This document shows positions 53,058 to 63,935 of a DNA stretch of 64,000 nucleotides, in pieces. Made by a program: the position numbers and the translations under genes. The stretch comes from Blastomussa wellsi (lineage: Eukaryota; Cnidaria; Anthozoa; Scleractinia; Plerogyridae). The notes under the pieces were generated by a model. It saw only the letters and a list, made by a program, of their open reading frames with translations. It had not been told where the DNA came from and made no database searches. How positions within the stretch are numbered: the first letter of the stretch is position 1; each line of letters starts with the position of its first letter. Location: the NCBI GenBank assembly GCA_947652115.1, contig OX393564.1, positions 9,047,456-9,111,455 of the forward strand. Reading direction: 5' to 3'.

Positions 53058-53102
53058 CGGCCTCGTTGGTTATATATTTCAGTTCATATCGAAGAATAAC
53101 TG
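52990..53102. repeat. diverged palindromic repeat, left flank of TTAA element copy 2
   Basis: AACAATTATTCTTCTCGGAC, then GTTGGTTATATATTTCAG and a mirrored right side, related to the palindrome at 17101-17213 and nearly the same as 63340-63445. Confidence 0.65.
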
Positions 53103-54692
53103 TTAAGGGTACTGAACAGATTCGCGGGTCAAATTCGTTCACAATTGTGATTTTTATTGTACATAGACTGTGTGTATTTTTCTTTCTTTTACAAAAAACA
53201 GAAATCAAAAATCTTTGTTCACTCTGGAGTTATTGCGAATTTCCTTTTGTGCGTGACTCATTACATCACACTTTAAAGGTGTCGAGCTGTCAACACTGCT
53301 AGATCAAACGCGGGAAATTGGCTTCGAACAGAGGGAATTTACATTGCTCGCTTCGCTAACGTGTGTCGTTGCAGTACAGTTTTTGCTGTAGTTTTTGAAT
53401 GGAGAGAGAAAAGAACAGAAGAAAGCGAGAAAAATGTCCTTGGGTTCCAAAGGCTTATCGGTGGTACCGTAAAAAGTAACCAGGGAATTTTTGCGAAACG
53501 TAGAAATGCTGGCGGAAAGCGACAAAACAAAAAAAACGCCAACGAATTGAACCAGGCGAAGGTTTGGATTCCGGAATGGTGGATTTTAGGCGTTCTTTAT
53601 CGGACGAATCTGTTGAAGTATCACACCACAACAACGACGAATTCATACTATTATAAAGAACACAAGACTGACGAGCCGATACGCTAAACAATACGGTACT
53701 GCTATCCAGTGACTTAGCCTAAGAATATTAGAAGGTTCTTCCAGTATGCACCGGAACACGGACAGAAAAGAACGAAAAGCAATCATAACAAAGAAATATT
53801 TTATAGATGCGTGCTTCATACCCTGCTTCCCACATTTCGGAGACCACGCTTTCCCGATCGGCGGCTTGCTCGCGATTTTCGTTCGCCTTTTTCGAAGCCC
53901 TTGTACTCTTTGGTGATCTTTTTTCTCTTACTCGGCCGGGAATTGTTCAGTGTTTTTTCCACCGCGGTCAAAACCCGCAAGAAATTACCACATTATAATT
54001 CTGCCTCAGAATTGTCGGCAAAGGATACTTTGATCTTGAATAATATCTACCACCACTTTCCCGCGAGTTTCGCGAGACTGAACCTGATTGGTACATTAAG
54101 GCGATAAACCGGAAAACCACTCCCCGTAGGAGTGCTATGTTTACGAAACTTTCTTTGCCGCGGAGAAAATTTTTCGTGAAGTTTGTCATCTTTGAGCGGC
54201 TAGTTTGCATATGAGAATTCATCTTAGAAGAGTGAAATTTTGCTCAATGGTACATGAATCCCTCTTCTCCAAAAGGGTGTCGGGTTTTAGCTTATTTGTT
54301 TTTCGTTTTGGAGATATAAGTCCAAATGCTGTGTCAATCCGAGAAAAGAACGTGAACAAACTTTGAATTAAAATAACCTTTTTTTAGACCTGATCTAACG
54401 ATTCCCCGACACACTCTTAAAGCCAAACATGTGCTGAGTGGCATGAAGTCATTGTTTACTTCGAAGGGCCAAAATCCGACGCGTGTTTGCCGCACTTATA
54501 AACAATGTTCTATTTGCATTTAACTGACTGCAGCTTCTCTTTTATTTAATTTCACCAGTTAAAGACATTTTCACGACATTCCTGGTTCTGTAATCTTTAA
54601 AATGATGTATAGGTTTAGGCACTTCCCTCAAAGTACGCGCGAGTGAGGATCTTTTTGCGCAAAGCACCCGCGAATCTGTTCAGTAACCTTAA
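53103..54692. mobile_element. non-autonomous TTAA DNA transposon, copy 2 (inverted)
   Basis: TTAA at 53103-53106 and 54689-54692 flanks TIRs containing TACTGAACAGATTCGCGGGT and its complement. The interior is the reverse complement of copy 1 (3814-5388), with substitutions and small indels. The flanks match the uninterrupted sequence at 63340-63480, where a single TTAA (63446-63449) stands at the equivalent point. Confidence 0.85.
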
Positions 54693-54774
54693 GTATCGAG
54701 TTCAGCATATTTTATAGTTTCTTTGTTCGTGTTTCGTTCAAAACTTTAATGTTTGCAGAGCTCAAAGAGGCCTT

Positions 54775-56045
54775 AGTCTGAATTGTACAATGAGTAGATG
54801 TTTTACGTGAACGTTCTCTGACGAGTAGTACCTTTTCCCCAAAATATTTAAAAGTTGCTCGGACTAAAAAGATATGTACATGTGCCAGGATGAGGAACTG
54901 CTTGGATACGTTCCAATATTGCATTCCTCGCTGCATCTGCAGGCAGATGTTGAATTTGTTGGACAAACAAAGTGTCAAATTACTTGTTTGGGACATTAGA
55001 GGACTAATTTATTCGAGGAAGTTAGCGTTTTCAGACACCTCTGAAATGTCTATCTTATCGCATAGTTGTTAACGAAAATAAACATAATACAAAGGGAAGC
55101 GTGCATTAAGTACTTATATGCTGGTTTTCTGAAAGTATATTAAGTGTCTTTGAAGCCAAATGTACAAGTCGCCCCTTTTACACTCTAGCAGGTGCACCCT
55201 AAACTTCAGTATTTATTGCTGAATAAGCGCTTCTATTATTAAAAAGCTAGCGGTGGCACCCAGCAACGTTATTGCCGTTGCTAGAATCAAGCGTTTTTTT
55301 AGATATGCTCCCAGGAATAAAGAAGGTAGAAGTCGCCTTTTTGTACCAATAAAATGCTGTCATTGCAACAATTAAACAGTTGATAATGCTCAAATGTTTT
55401 TCTGGTCCCTTTTTTATCTTCCCAGTAAAATCTACCCCAACCCAACACAATTTTATACAACACAACAATATTCAAGTTTACCATGTGTCATGAAAATAAA
55501 ATGAATTAACGATAAACAATAGAAAAAATCATTTAATTCAAATTGTAGTTTTTACCATTGATAACTATAAAAAGGATGTTTAAGCTTCAAAATTTCAATT
55601 AAGGTTCGGTGTAATTATTTATCTTTTCATGTTCAGAATGTCATCATATGACGCATTTGGACCAAACGTTTTAATTTATATTAGGTATTCATGGCAATTA
55701 TTGGAAATACGAAAGATGATTCTTCTTGTATTCGTATTTCAAACGTCACTCACAAACTGCGGCTTAACTTGCACGATTGGACGGCAAAACATTTCAAAGG
55801 AACTCAAACTAAGGTGAAACATTGTCCATATCTTCAAATGTCAATGTGCTAATATTCCTCATATCAGGACAAGCATTGTGACAGCACTTGTATAATTTCT
55901 TGCGACTAAATTTGTTTAATTATTGAAACAACTCTCGCGCTTCCTCGCCGTAAAGCTCGATTTGGTGTAAAGATTCTCACAAGAAGGCATTCGTGAAGGT
56001 GAGTTCGGTGTGGATATAAAATAAATATATATTGACTGTTTTGAC
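54775..56045. repeat. dispersed repeat family, copy 2
   Basis: The same 1.3-kb sequence as 48990-50275, same orientation, with indels. It ends near the TTGACTGTTTTGACACCTTA motif shared with copy 1, then an AT microsatellite at about 56058-56075. Confidence 0.75.
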
Positions 56046-56079
56046 ACCTTACAAATTATATATATATATATATACATAT

Positions 56080-56483
56080 TATAAACAAAAAATATAACCT
56101 GATAACAACAGTACAGTCATGCAACGAAGTTATTATCGACGGCTTCCGTGAGGCAGTTTTGGCGAGATTAGGCTATTTTCGTGGACCGTTGGTGGACCAA
56201 GTTGCCAGCCTTTCGCTTCCCTTTACTCCTAGGCAAAACCTCAGAAGGTAAACTCGCCTAAATGTCTTTAAATCGACCCCAGGACCACAGGAACATCAAA
56301 ATAGCGTAAGGAAAACACAAGGTAGGTCATTTTTATTTGCATTCTTTTCCACATATAGAATTTAGGGCAATTTTCGAACTTTTCTCATATATTCTCTTAC
56401 ATAATGTCACATAAATCACATACAACGTATGGGCCGCCTGTGATATCGTCAGAGTATTTCGCTTAGAATTGGGGATATTACCT
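56080..56483. other. region before the LTR element, no gene assigned
   Basis: About 400 bases with a moderately GC-richer part (56130-56270) that has exon-like composition (AGGCAAAACCTCAGAAG|GTAAAC), but no conserved domain could be recognised and frames are short. Confidence 0.35.
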
Positions 56484-56893
56484 TGTAGCCGCTAAATATC
56501 AGCGAAACACTACACGTTTAATGACAGGAGCCACCATAACACACTTGCTGTACGGGAAAGCAAACGGTCCCGTCCCAGCGTAACAGTTCTAGCAAAAAGA
56601 GCAACAACAAAATACTAAGAAAATGCACCAAAAGGAAATACAGGCAACGGAAGAACTTACAACGAACCTTATCGGTGAAACTCCAAAGCATAAAGGAAAA
56701 AACGAAAGTGAAGACGTCACACAGATGCTCAAATGATGAAAACTGCAAAACGGCGAAAGCGTAAACTAACACTGATGAACAACGAAACGAAAAACCTACA
56801 ACGACGCTAATGCATATTAATTAAATAGCGGGAAAACACCTAATAACACACGAGGGAAACGAAACAAAGAGAAATTCGCATAGCGAGGTAACA
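56484..56893 (-). repeat. 3' LTR of the BEL/Pao element
   Basis: 410 bp, the same sequence as the 5' LTR with an extra ~25-bp piece and a few extra bases near 56655. Small ORFs within it are not genes. Confidence 0.93.
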
Positions 56894-57005
56894 TGCCGGC
56901 CCCGAAAGGCGCACACCGTAGAAATAGCCTTTCCAAACAAATAAACAAATAAGAAAGTCACTAAAGTTAATTAAGTCTACTTGGAGCGTTCTTAGCAAAG
57001 TTCAG

Positions 57006-60000
57006 TCAAGACTCTCCTTCCGCCATCAATTGTGAGGCGCCTTCCAAAAGGCATAACTTGCGAACATCACGCCGTAAAACTGAAGTCGCCGTTCTAACCG
57101 TAACTTGTCGAACGTTTCCATTGCGATCCGGAAATACCTCTTGCACGACTGCCTTTGGCCAGCGACCACGTGGAGAATTTTCGCCAATAACAAGGACAAG
57201 GTCTCCAACGGATAGGTTAGGTCGTGGGCGGAGCCATTTCTGTGTGACTTGTAGCGTCGGCAAATACTCCCGCGTCCAACGTTTCCAGAAGATGTCCGCG
57301 AGGTACTGGGCTTGCTTCCATCGTTTACTCCCGTAGATGTGGACAGGGTCTAATTCTCCAGGGGAATAACATACATTCGGTCGCAGGAGAAGCAGCTTGC
57401 TTGGAGAGAGAGGTTCAGGATCATTCGAATCACTTGTCGGAGCGGTAAGAGGACGATCATTCAATATCTTCTCAACTTCCGCCATGAGGGTTAGGAGAGT
57501 TTCATCGTCCACGAGTTGACATCCCAAGAGAGCACGGAGAATCCTGCGAATCGAACGTATCATCCGTTCCCAGACACCTCCAGCGTGGCTTGCATGCGGA
57601 GGATTAAAATTCCACTTTATCCCACGCTTCCTTAAACAATTGTCGATACGATCGGGATTCCACTTTTCCAAATCAGTCTTGATCTCGGCCTCAGCACCTT
57701 TAAAGTTAGTTCCGTTATCGCTGTAAACTTCAGTTGGCGAACCTCGTCTGCTGACGAATCTTGTGAAAGCTTGAATAAATGAATCTGTTGTGAGTTCGTG
57801 AGCAATGTCGATGTGAACGGCCCGAACCGCTAAACATGTAAATACACATCCGTATCTCTTGACCTGACTGCGCCTCGACTTGACCAATATCGGACCGAAG
57901 TAGTCCACGCCCACGGAAGAGAAGAGGGGAAGACAAGGACTGACTCTTGCGCTGGGAAGAGGTGCCATTATCTGTTCACAAGGCCTAGCGTTCCAGAAGC
58001 GGCACTTCATGCATTTCCCAATTACACGCCGCACAGCTGCATGCCCTCTCAGAATCCAGAAATTCTGCCTCACACTGGCTAGCACTTGACCAGCACCTAC
58101 GTGACCTTCTCGTTCATGGCAGTCTCTTATAACCAGATCAGTAACATGATGTTTGCTAGGCAGGATCATGGGGTGTTTGGCACTCAGCCGAATAGAGGCC
58201 CTTTCAAGACGACCTCCGACGCTAATGATACCATCGACCATCACTGGGTTAAGCTTCCGAAGAGGGCTAACGTATCCCACAAAACTCAGATTGTGTCGTC
58301 GGGTAACCGAAGTGAGAGATGGAGTACTCCCGTGAGAGATTCTTGAAAGAACCGCCAATTCTTTAGGAAAGGCTTGTCTCTGTACCACTTTAACCACCTC
58401 TCTAGTCGCTGTAACAATTTCGCCAACCGTCAGGTTTCCGCTCTTCACCTCTCCGGACTGGCGGCGTAAATAATTCTTGAATCGGAGCAACCATGCGACA
58501 GACGTCAGGAGCTTGTAGAGTGAGGAATAACGTAGTAAAAGGGGCTGCAGACTGTGTTCTTGTATCGACATGTGAACTTGAGCTTTCTTCCTCTTGAGCT
58601 CGTGATCATCTTCGGGCAGGTCTGGGATTTCGTCAGGTCGCTTTGGCCACTTACTCTCTTCCTGCTCTAAGAACGCTGGCCCGTTAAACCACTGCCTAGA
58701 TTTGCGAGCTTCACTGCTTGAGAAACCTCTAGAGGCGTAATCTGCTGGGTTGCGCAGCGAATCAACATGTCGCCACTGGTACGGAGAAGAAGCGTCGTGG
58801 ATTATCGCAAGTCGGTTCGCGACGAACGTCTGGAACCTTCTTGCTTCATTTCTGATGTATTGAAGTACTATCGTAGAATCCGTCCAAAATACCGTCTTAT
58901 TTACTGGCAAATCCAGCTGCTCTGTGATAAATCTATGCAGCTTGACCGAGACCACTGCGGCAGTCAGTTCCATCCTGGGAATTGTGACGGTCTTCAAAGG
59001 CGCAACACGAGATTTGGCCATAACTAATCCGCAATGAATTCTTCCCTTGTCATCTACGAGGCGAAGATAGGATGCTGCTCCATATCCCACCTCCGAAGCA
59101 TCCGAGAAGTGATGAAGCTGAACACTGTGAAGCACTCCAAATTCTTTGGGCTTAAAGCACCGCGGCCAGCTTACAAGTTTAAGACTCGGGAGATCATCTA
59201 CCCATGCTCTCCATTTCACCAGCGTTTCGTTCGGAACGGTCTCATCCCAACCAAAGTCGAGTCTGCACAACTCCTGTAGGAGAACTTTGGCTGGTAGTAT
59301 TAAAGGTGCCGCGAATCCAAGAGGATCGTAAAGGCCAGATACTAGGGACAGGATTCCCCTCCTGGTGTCAGGAACTGTTTTTTCCTTAACACGAAAACTA
59401 AGCGTGTCCGCTTCCACGTCCCACTGGGTGCCCAAAGCGCGATCAATAGGCAGGTCTTCTAAATCCAAGTTAGGGATTTCTTCTAAGACCTCACGGCTGT
59501 TGCTGATCCATTTAGTGAGGTGAAATACTCCTTTGGCCAGTAACTGCACAAGTTGATTTGCGAGTCTGGATGCTTCAGGAACTGTTGCCACAGATTTTAA
59601 ACAATCGTCAACGTAAAAGTTACGGTTCACAGTATCTACAGTCTGAGCGTCGAAGTCGCCACCAAAATCCTTGGCTGTTTTCTTAAGAGCCAAACTTGCA
59701 CAGCAAGGAGAAGATGAGGCGCCAAATAAATGTACAAGCATCTGATGGTCGACTGGGTTCTTGGACAAGACACCGTCTTCCCACCAGAGGAAACGCAAAG
59801 CATGACAGTCATCCGGTGCTACACGTACTTGATGGAACATCTGCTCCACATCCGCCATTAACGCAACCGGTTCTTGCCGAAATCTGAGCAACACACCTGT
59901 GAGGTTGTTTGTGAGGTCGGGGCCTTGAAGCAACTGGTCATTCAGTGAAGTATCGCCAAATCGAGCTGCGCAGTCAAAGACCACTCGTACTTTACCAGGT

Positions 60001-62381
60001 TTGTGCTCGTGGATGACCGGGTGGTGCGGTAGGTACCACAGGGGTTTGTCACCGGGATCTATCTGATCATCTGGAACCTTTCTGGCATGGCCCTTCGCAA
60101 TGTAATCATTCAGAGTCTTGCAATATTTCTCCATCAGAGAAGGATCCTTCTGAAACCTCTTCTTGAGGAAATGAAGCCTACGCATGGCGACACAACGATT
60201 ATCCTTTAAAGAAGGAGGTCTATAACGCCAGGGTAGGGCCAGTTGATAATGGCCATCCACCAAACGGGCTGAATTTTTGAGAATGGTAAGAGCTCGGCGA
60301 TCCTCACCGGACATGGCCAACTTGCTGCTTGCTAGACATTCGCTGAACTCTGCGTCATACATCCTCCTGAGCTGGGTTGACAACATTTCCTGGCTACCTC
60401 TTATGTAATTAACATGCACTTCCTTTGCTGCTGATGACCTGTTGAGGCGCCCAATAAGCGTCCAACCAAGGGGGGTTCTAACCGCGTATGCTTGTTTTCG
60501 TCTTCCACGCCTCTCATCGTAGACCCAATGCGCTTCTGGGACGTCGTCTCCAATGAGTAAACTAACAGCCTTTCCTTCTCCGTCAAGTCTTGGGAACTTT
60601 ACGCCCTTCAAGTGAGGCCATTGACTCACGTCTTCATCTGAAGGTACACTTCGTTTAGAGATGGGAAGACGATCGACGGTCCACACCTTGTCCAGGAGAA
60701 TGGGCTCATTACCATCAAGAGCCAACACATTCAATGACACTTCGTATCCTGATTTGGTAATGCTCTCTGCATTTATTGAAGAAAGCGAGAAGTGAACAGG
60801 TTTCCCGGAGAGACCTAAGCTTTCGGCCAGGCTGCTCAAGCAAAGCGTCGTGTCAGAGCCGTTATCCAAAAACGCATAGGTCTCAATTTCTGGACCACCT
60901 TCACCACCACGAACTCTCACTGGAACTATTTGCAAGCTAATACGGGATCTTCCAGATTTGACAGCAGCACACTGCGCTTCTTGGCCGGCCCCACTGAGAG
61001 CGTTCTGTATATCGCCCTCTGGTAAAGACTCTTGGGTTGTACAACCGGCAGCTCTTTCAACGCCTTCAGGTGCAGGAGGCGGTGGATGAAGGAGTGAATG
61101 ATGGCGTTGTCTGCAGCCACTGAAAAGGCACGCCTTTGCCATTCTACATCGTCTAGCAAAGTGATTTATTCCCAGGCAGTTGGCACACAATTTCCGGGTC
61201 GACACGAACTCTTTTCGTTCGTCAAAGGTCTTGTCTCGGAACTTAAAGCATCTTTCCAAACTGTGCGTGCCGTTGCAGAACAGGCAAAAGAGGGACGAAA
61301 CTTGTTTATTTGAACCTTGAGCAACAGGACTGGAGGCAGGCTGGCCGAGTGACACGCCATCTAGGAGACGTACACCATTCGCCGACTGGATCCCAAGAGA
61401 GGTCGCAGAAGCGGGGGGTTCAACGCCAGATCTCCGTCGGAATTTAGGCTTACTGTCCGCTTCCGGCCTTGCTCCCACCAGCTTACCAAAGGCAGTGTTT
61501 GCTACAGTTGCCCTCCTTTCTACAAAGCCTGTCAGGTGAGAAAATTCCGGCTCCTTCTCTGCCTCGATGAGCTTGTTTGACTCCTCGGCCCACTTAGCTT
61601 GGAGATGAGGTGGAAGCCTCATAACAATCCTCTTAAGCGTGTCCATAGAATTAATGTCAGCCTTGTAATGCATGTGATCTGAATTTAGCGCACAGCTCTT
61701 CATGTCACGAGCCAATTGAGACAGCTTCTCGGACTCCCAGGCGCGGATCTGAGGTCCTTTGACAACCTTGTCGATGAAAGCTCTCACGATTATATGCTTC
61801 TGTCCAAAGTTCTTACGTAGGATCTCCTTCGCTTCTTTGTAACCTTTCTCGGGTGGTAACATCAAACAGTTCTCGATAGCATCCTTAGCAGCGCCCTTGC
61901 AATACTGTATAAGATAAGCAAGTTTTTCATCGTCCTCTTTTACTCTGCGCTCCACGTTTATCTCGAAGCTCGATTCAGCAGAGATGAACTGCCTCGCCGA
62001 ATTAAACCATTCCGTAAACTCTTCATCGAATAGGGCCTTTTCGCCAGCCTCGCGGCGATGCCAACGCGCGATCGTGTCCCGTTCCTCCATATCTACCACA
62101 TTCTGAAGTAAACTCTGAACCGCCGCCGCGTATCTTGCAAATAAATCATCCAAGGCACTCTTCCTTGACACAATGTCGCTGAGAGGTCCTGAATTAGAAC
62201 ACAAGAGTCTAATTTCCTTATACGCTCTCGTCAAATGTCCCTTAAACGCGGATACGGATCCCCGTAATCGCTTGATTTCTTCTGAACGAACGCCTTCTTC
62301 GTCCAACAAAGTGTTAAATGTCGTAACGCCAGTAGCTCGCATCCCGTCATCTGCAGCCATCTCTGACGTCGTCTTCAACAA
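57006..62381 (-). CDS. BEL/Pao Gag-Pol polyprotein (1791 aa)
   Basis: A single frame. The Gag part has a helical region (AYLIQYCKGAAKDAIENCLM) then zinc-knuckle-like cysteines (CLFCNGTHSLERC, CANCLGINHFARRC). The protease motif is FLDNGSDTT (DNG in place of DSG). RT has ADVEQMFHQVRV and the catalytic YVDD. RNase H shows HFSDASEVGYGAASY and FWTDSTIVLQYI. The integrase has an HEREGHVGAGQ...CMKC zinc part and a DDE core with VGVDYFGPI, YSDNGTNFKGAEAEI and GGVWERMIRSIRRIL. The order Gag-PR-RT-RH-IN and the fused frame fit BEL/Pao (Pao-like). No stops or shifts, so possibly competent. It codes for copying and integrating the element. Confidence 0.96.
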   Translation of the reverse strand: MLKTTSEMAADDGMRATGVTTFNTLLDEEGVRSEEIKRLRGSVSAFKGHLTRAYKEIRLLCSNSGPLSDIVSRKSALDDLFARYAAAVQSLLQNVVDMEERDTIARWHRREAGEKALFDEEFTEWFNSARQFISAESSFEINVERRVKEDDEKLAYLIQYCKGAAKDAIENCLMLPPEKGYKEAKEILRKNFGQKHIIVRAFIDKVVKGPQIRAWESEKLSQLARDMKSCALNSDHMHYKADINSMDTLKRIVMRLPPHLQAKWAEESNKLIEAEKEPEFSHLTGFVERRATVANTAFGKLVGARPEADSKPKFRRRSGVEPPASATSLGIQSANGVRLLDGVSLGQPASSPVAQGSNKQVSSLFCLFCNGTHSLERCFKFRDKTFDERKEFVSTRKLCANCLGINHFARRCRMAKACLFSGCRQRHHSLLHPPPPAPEGVERAAGCTTQESLPEGDIQNALSGAGQEAQCAAVKSGRSRISLQIVPVRVRGGEGGPEIETYAFLDNGSDTTLCLSSLAESLGLSGKPVHFSLSSINAESITKSGYEVSLNVLALDGNEPILLDKVWTVDRLPISKRSVPSDEDVSQWPHLKGVKFPRLDGEGKAVSLLIGDDVPEAHWVYDERRGRRKQAYAVRTPLGWTLIGRLNRSSAAKEVHVNYIRGSQEMLSTQLRRMYDAEFSECLASSKLAMSGEDRRALTILKNSARLVDGHYQLALPWRYRPPSLKDNRCVAMRRLHFLKKRFQKDPSLMEKYCKTLNDYIAKGHARKVPDDQIDPGDKPLWYLPHHPVIHEHKPGKVRVVFDCAARFGDTSLNDQLLQGPDLTNNLTGVLLRFRQEPVALMADVEQMFHQVRVAPDDCHALRFLWWEDGVLSKNPVDHQMLVHLFGASSSPCCASLALKKTAKDFGGDFDAQTVDTVNRNFYVDDCLKSVATVPEASRLANQLVQLLAKGVFHLTKWISNSREVLEEIPNLDLEDLPIDRALGTQWDVEADTLSFRVKEKTVPDTRRGILSLVSGLYDPLGFAAPLILPAKVLLQELCRLDFGWDETVPNETLVKWRAWVDDLPSLKLVSWPRCFKPKEFGVLHSVQLHHFSDASEVGYGAASYLRLVDDKGRIHCGLVMAKSRVAPLKTVTIPRMELTAAVVSVKLHRFITEQLDLPVNKTVFWTDSTIVLQYIRNEARRFQTFVANRLAIIHDASSPYQWRHVDSLRNPADYASRGFSSSEARKSRQWFNGPAFLEQEESKWPKRPDEIPDLPEDDHELKRKKAQVHMSIQEHSLQPLLLRYSSLYKLLTSVAWLLRFKNYLRRQSGEVKSGNLTVGEIVTATREVVKVVQRQAFPKELAVLSRISHGSTPSLTSVTRRHNLSFVGYVSPLRKLNPVMVDGIISVGGRLERASIRLSAKHPMILPSKHHVTDLVIRDCHEREGHVGAGQVLASVRQNFWILRGHAAVRRVIGKCMKCRFWNARPCEQIMAPLPSARVSPCLPLFSSVGVDYFGPILVKSRRSQVKRYGCVFTCLAVRAVHIDIAHELTTDSFIQAFTRFVSRRGSPTEVYSDNGTNFKGAEAEIKTDLEKWNPDRIDNCLRKRGIKWNFNPPHASHAGGVWERMIRSIRRILRALLGCQLVDDETLLTLMAEVEKILNDRPLTAPTSDSNDPEPLSPSKLLLLRPNVCYSPGELDPVHIYGSKRWKQAQYLADIFWKRWTREYLPTLQVTQKWLRPRPNLSVGDLVLVIGENSPRGRWPKAVVQEVFPDRNGNVRQVTVRTATSVLRRDVRKLCLLEGASQLMAEGES

Positions 62382-62412
62382 ACACGGTTTGAAGAATCGA
62401 TAAGAACCAATA

Positions 62413-62793
62413 TGTAGCCGCTAAATATCAGCGAAACACTACACGTTTAATGACAGGAGCCACCATAACACACTTGCTGTACGGGAAAGCAAACGGTCCC
62501 GTCCCAGCGTAACAGTTCTAGCAAAAAGAGCAACAACAAAATACTAAGAAAATGCACCAAAAGGAAATACAGGCAACGGAAGAACAACGAACCTTATCGA
62601 TGAAACCCCAAAGCATAAAGGAAAAAACGAAAGTGAAGACGTCAAACAGATGCTCAAATGATGAAAACTGCAAAACGGCGAAAGCGTAAACTAACACTGA
62701 TGAACAACGAAACGAAAAACCTACAACGACGCTAATGCAATAATAACACACGAGGGAAACGAAACAAAGAGAAATTCGCATAGCGAGGTAACA
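62413..62793 (-). repeat. 5' LTR of the BEL/Pao element
   Basis: 381 bp, the counterpart of 56484-56893. On the - strand it begins TGTTACCTCGC and ends CGGCTACA. It should hold the promoter for the element. The bases just after it on the - strand (TATTGGTTCTTATCGATTC) are the expected place of the primer-binding site, but I did not match them to a tRNA. Confidence 0.93.
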
Positions 62794-62934
62794 TACCTTG
62801 TCTACACGTTTCAGTGTTTCTTTACTTCATTTTTCGTTCCTTTTTTGATTGTTTGTTATTGTTCGTTTAGCCGAGTAACCTGTACAGCTCAAAATATCTC
62901 TAACTGGCATGGGCGTGGAATGTATGGGTTCTGT

Positions 62935-63310
62935 TGTGAATCTGAATTGTACAGTGCGTGCATGTTTTTGCATGAACGCTCTCTGACGAGTACTTCTTAT
63001 TTTCAAAATATTAATAAAAGTTGCACTAAAAACAAACGTGCAAGTGTGAAGAACTGCTTGGATACGTACAAGTAAAAGATGGCTGGGTTTGCATCCCTCG
63101 CTGCACTTACTGCGCAACAAGAATTAAGATTTGTCTTGTTAACCACTGAATAACGACGGCGGAGGAAACTATATATTTGGCAGATGTAGAATTTGTTCGG
63201 CAAACAGTGTCGAATTTCTTGTTTGGAAAATAAGAGGACTAATTTATTCGAGGAAGTTAGCGTTTTCAGACAACTAAATGTCTCTCCTAGCGCATAGCTG
63301 CTAACGAAAA
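62935..63310. repeat. dispersed repeat family, copy 3 (short)
   Basis: Diverged, shortened version of 48990-49310: CTGAATTGTACAGTGCGTGC, GAAGAACTGCTTGGATACGT, then GAGGACTAATTTATTCGAGG and AAGTTAGCG. Confidence 0.65.
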
Positions 63311-63339
63311 TTAAACATAAGCTAGACGGGAAAGTTGAT

Positions 63340-63353
63340 AATTTATTAAAACG

Positions 63354-63386
<33 letters not shown>

Positions 63387-63550
63387 CCGGGCCTTGTTGG
63401 TTATATATTTCAGCTCATATCCGGCGCGTCCTCAAAGAAAAACTGTTAAGTATATCGAGTTCAACATATTTCATGGTTTCTTTATTCATGTTTCGTTCAT
63501 TCGTTTAATGTTTATTATTGTTCGTTTAAATACAGAGCTCAAAAAGACCT
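63340..63550. repeat. palindromic repeat with uninterrupted TTAA site
   Basis: The same sequence as the two flanks of TTAA element copy 2 joined together. The TTAA at 63446-63449 carries no insertion. Confidence 0.7.
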
Positions 63551-63552
63551 CA

Positions 63553-63935
63553 GTCTGAATTGTACAATGTGTAGATGTTTTACATGATGAGCCGCTCGGA
63601 CTAAAAAGATATGGGGAACTGTTTGGATACGTTCCAATATTGCATCCCTCGCTGCAGCTGCAGGCAGATGTTGAATTTTTTAGAAAAAAGTGTCAAATTA
63701 CTTGTTTAGGACATTAGAGGACTTATTTATTCGAGGAATTTCGCGTTTTCAGACAACTAAATGTCTCTCCTACCACATAGCTGTTAACAAAAATAAACAC
63801 AAGCTAGACGGTAAAGTTCTTATTTTTTTCTTGCGTATTTAATTATTTTCAAGCTATGCAAAGAAAATTTTTTCTGTAAATATTTTTATTCCGGTTTGTA
63901 TATGAAGTGTCTTTGAAGCCAAATGCATAAGCCGT
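63553..63935. repeat. dispersed repeat family, copy 4 (short)
   Basis: CTGAATTGTACAATGTGTAG, then GTTTGGATACGTTCCAATAT and GCAGATGTTGAATTTTT. Related to copies 1 and 2 over about 380 bases with internal deletions, ending near AAGTGTCTTTGAAGCCAAAT. Confidence 0.65.

Larger units (their letters stand above)
56484..62793 (-). mobile_element. complete BEL/Pao LTR retrotransposon
   Basis: LTRs at 56484-56893 (3' LTR, 410 bp) and 62413-62793 (5' LTR, 381 bp), with TGT...ACA termini. Target duplication TACCT at 56479-56483 and 62794-62798. The LTRs share almost all sequence except small indels, among them about 25 bases (ATATTAATTAAATAGCGGGA region) present only in the 3' LTR. The polyprotein between them is uninterrupted. 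With both LTRs, a target duplication and an intact ORF, this looks structurally complete. Confidence 0.95.
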
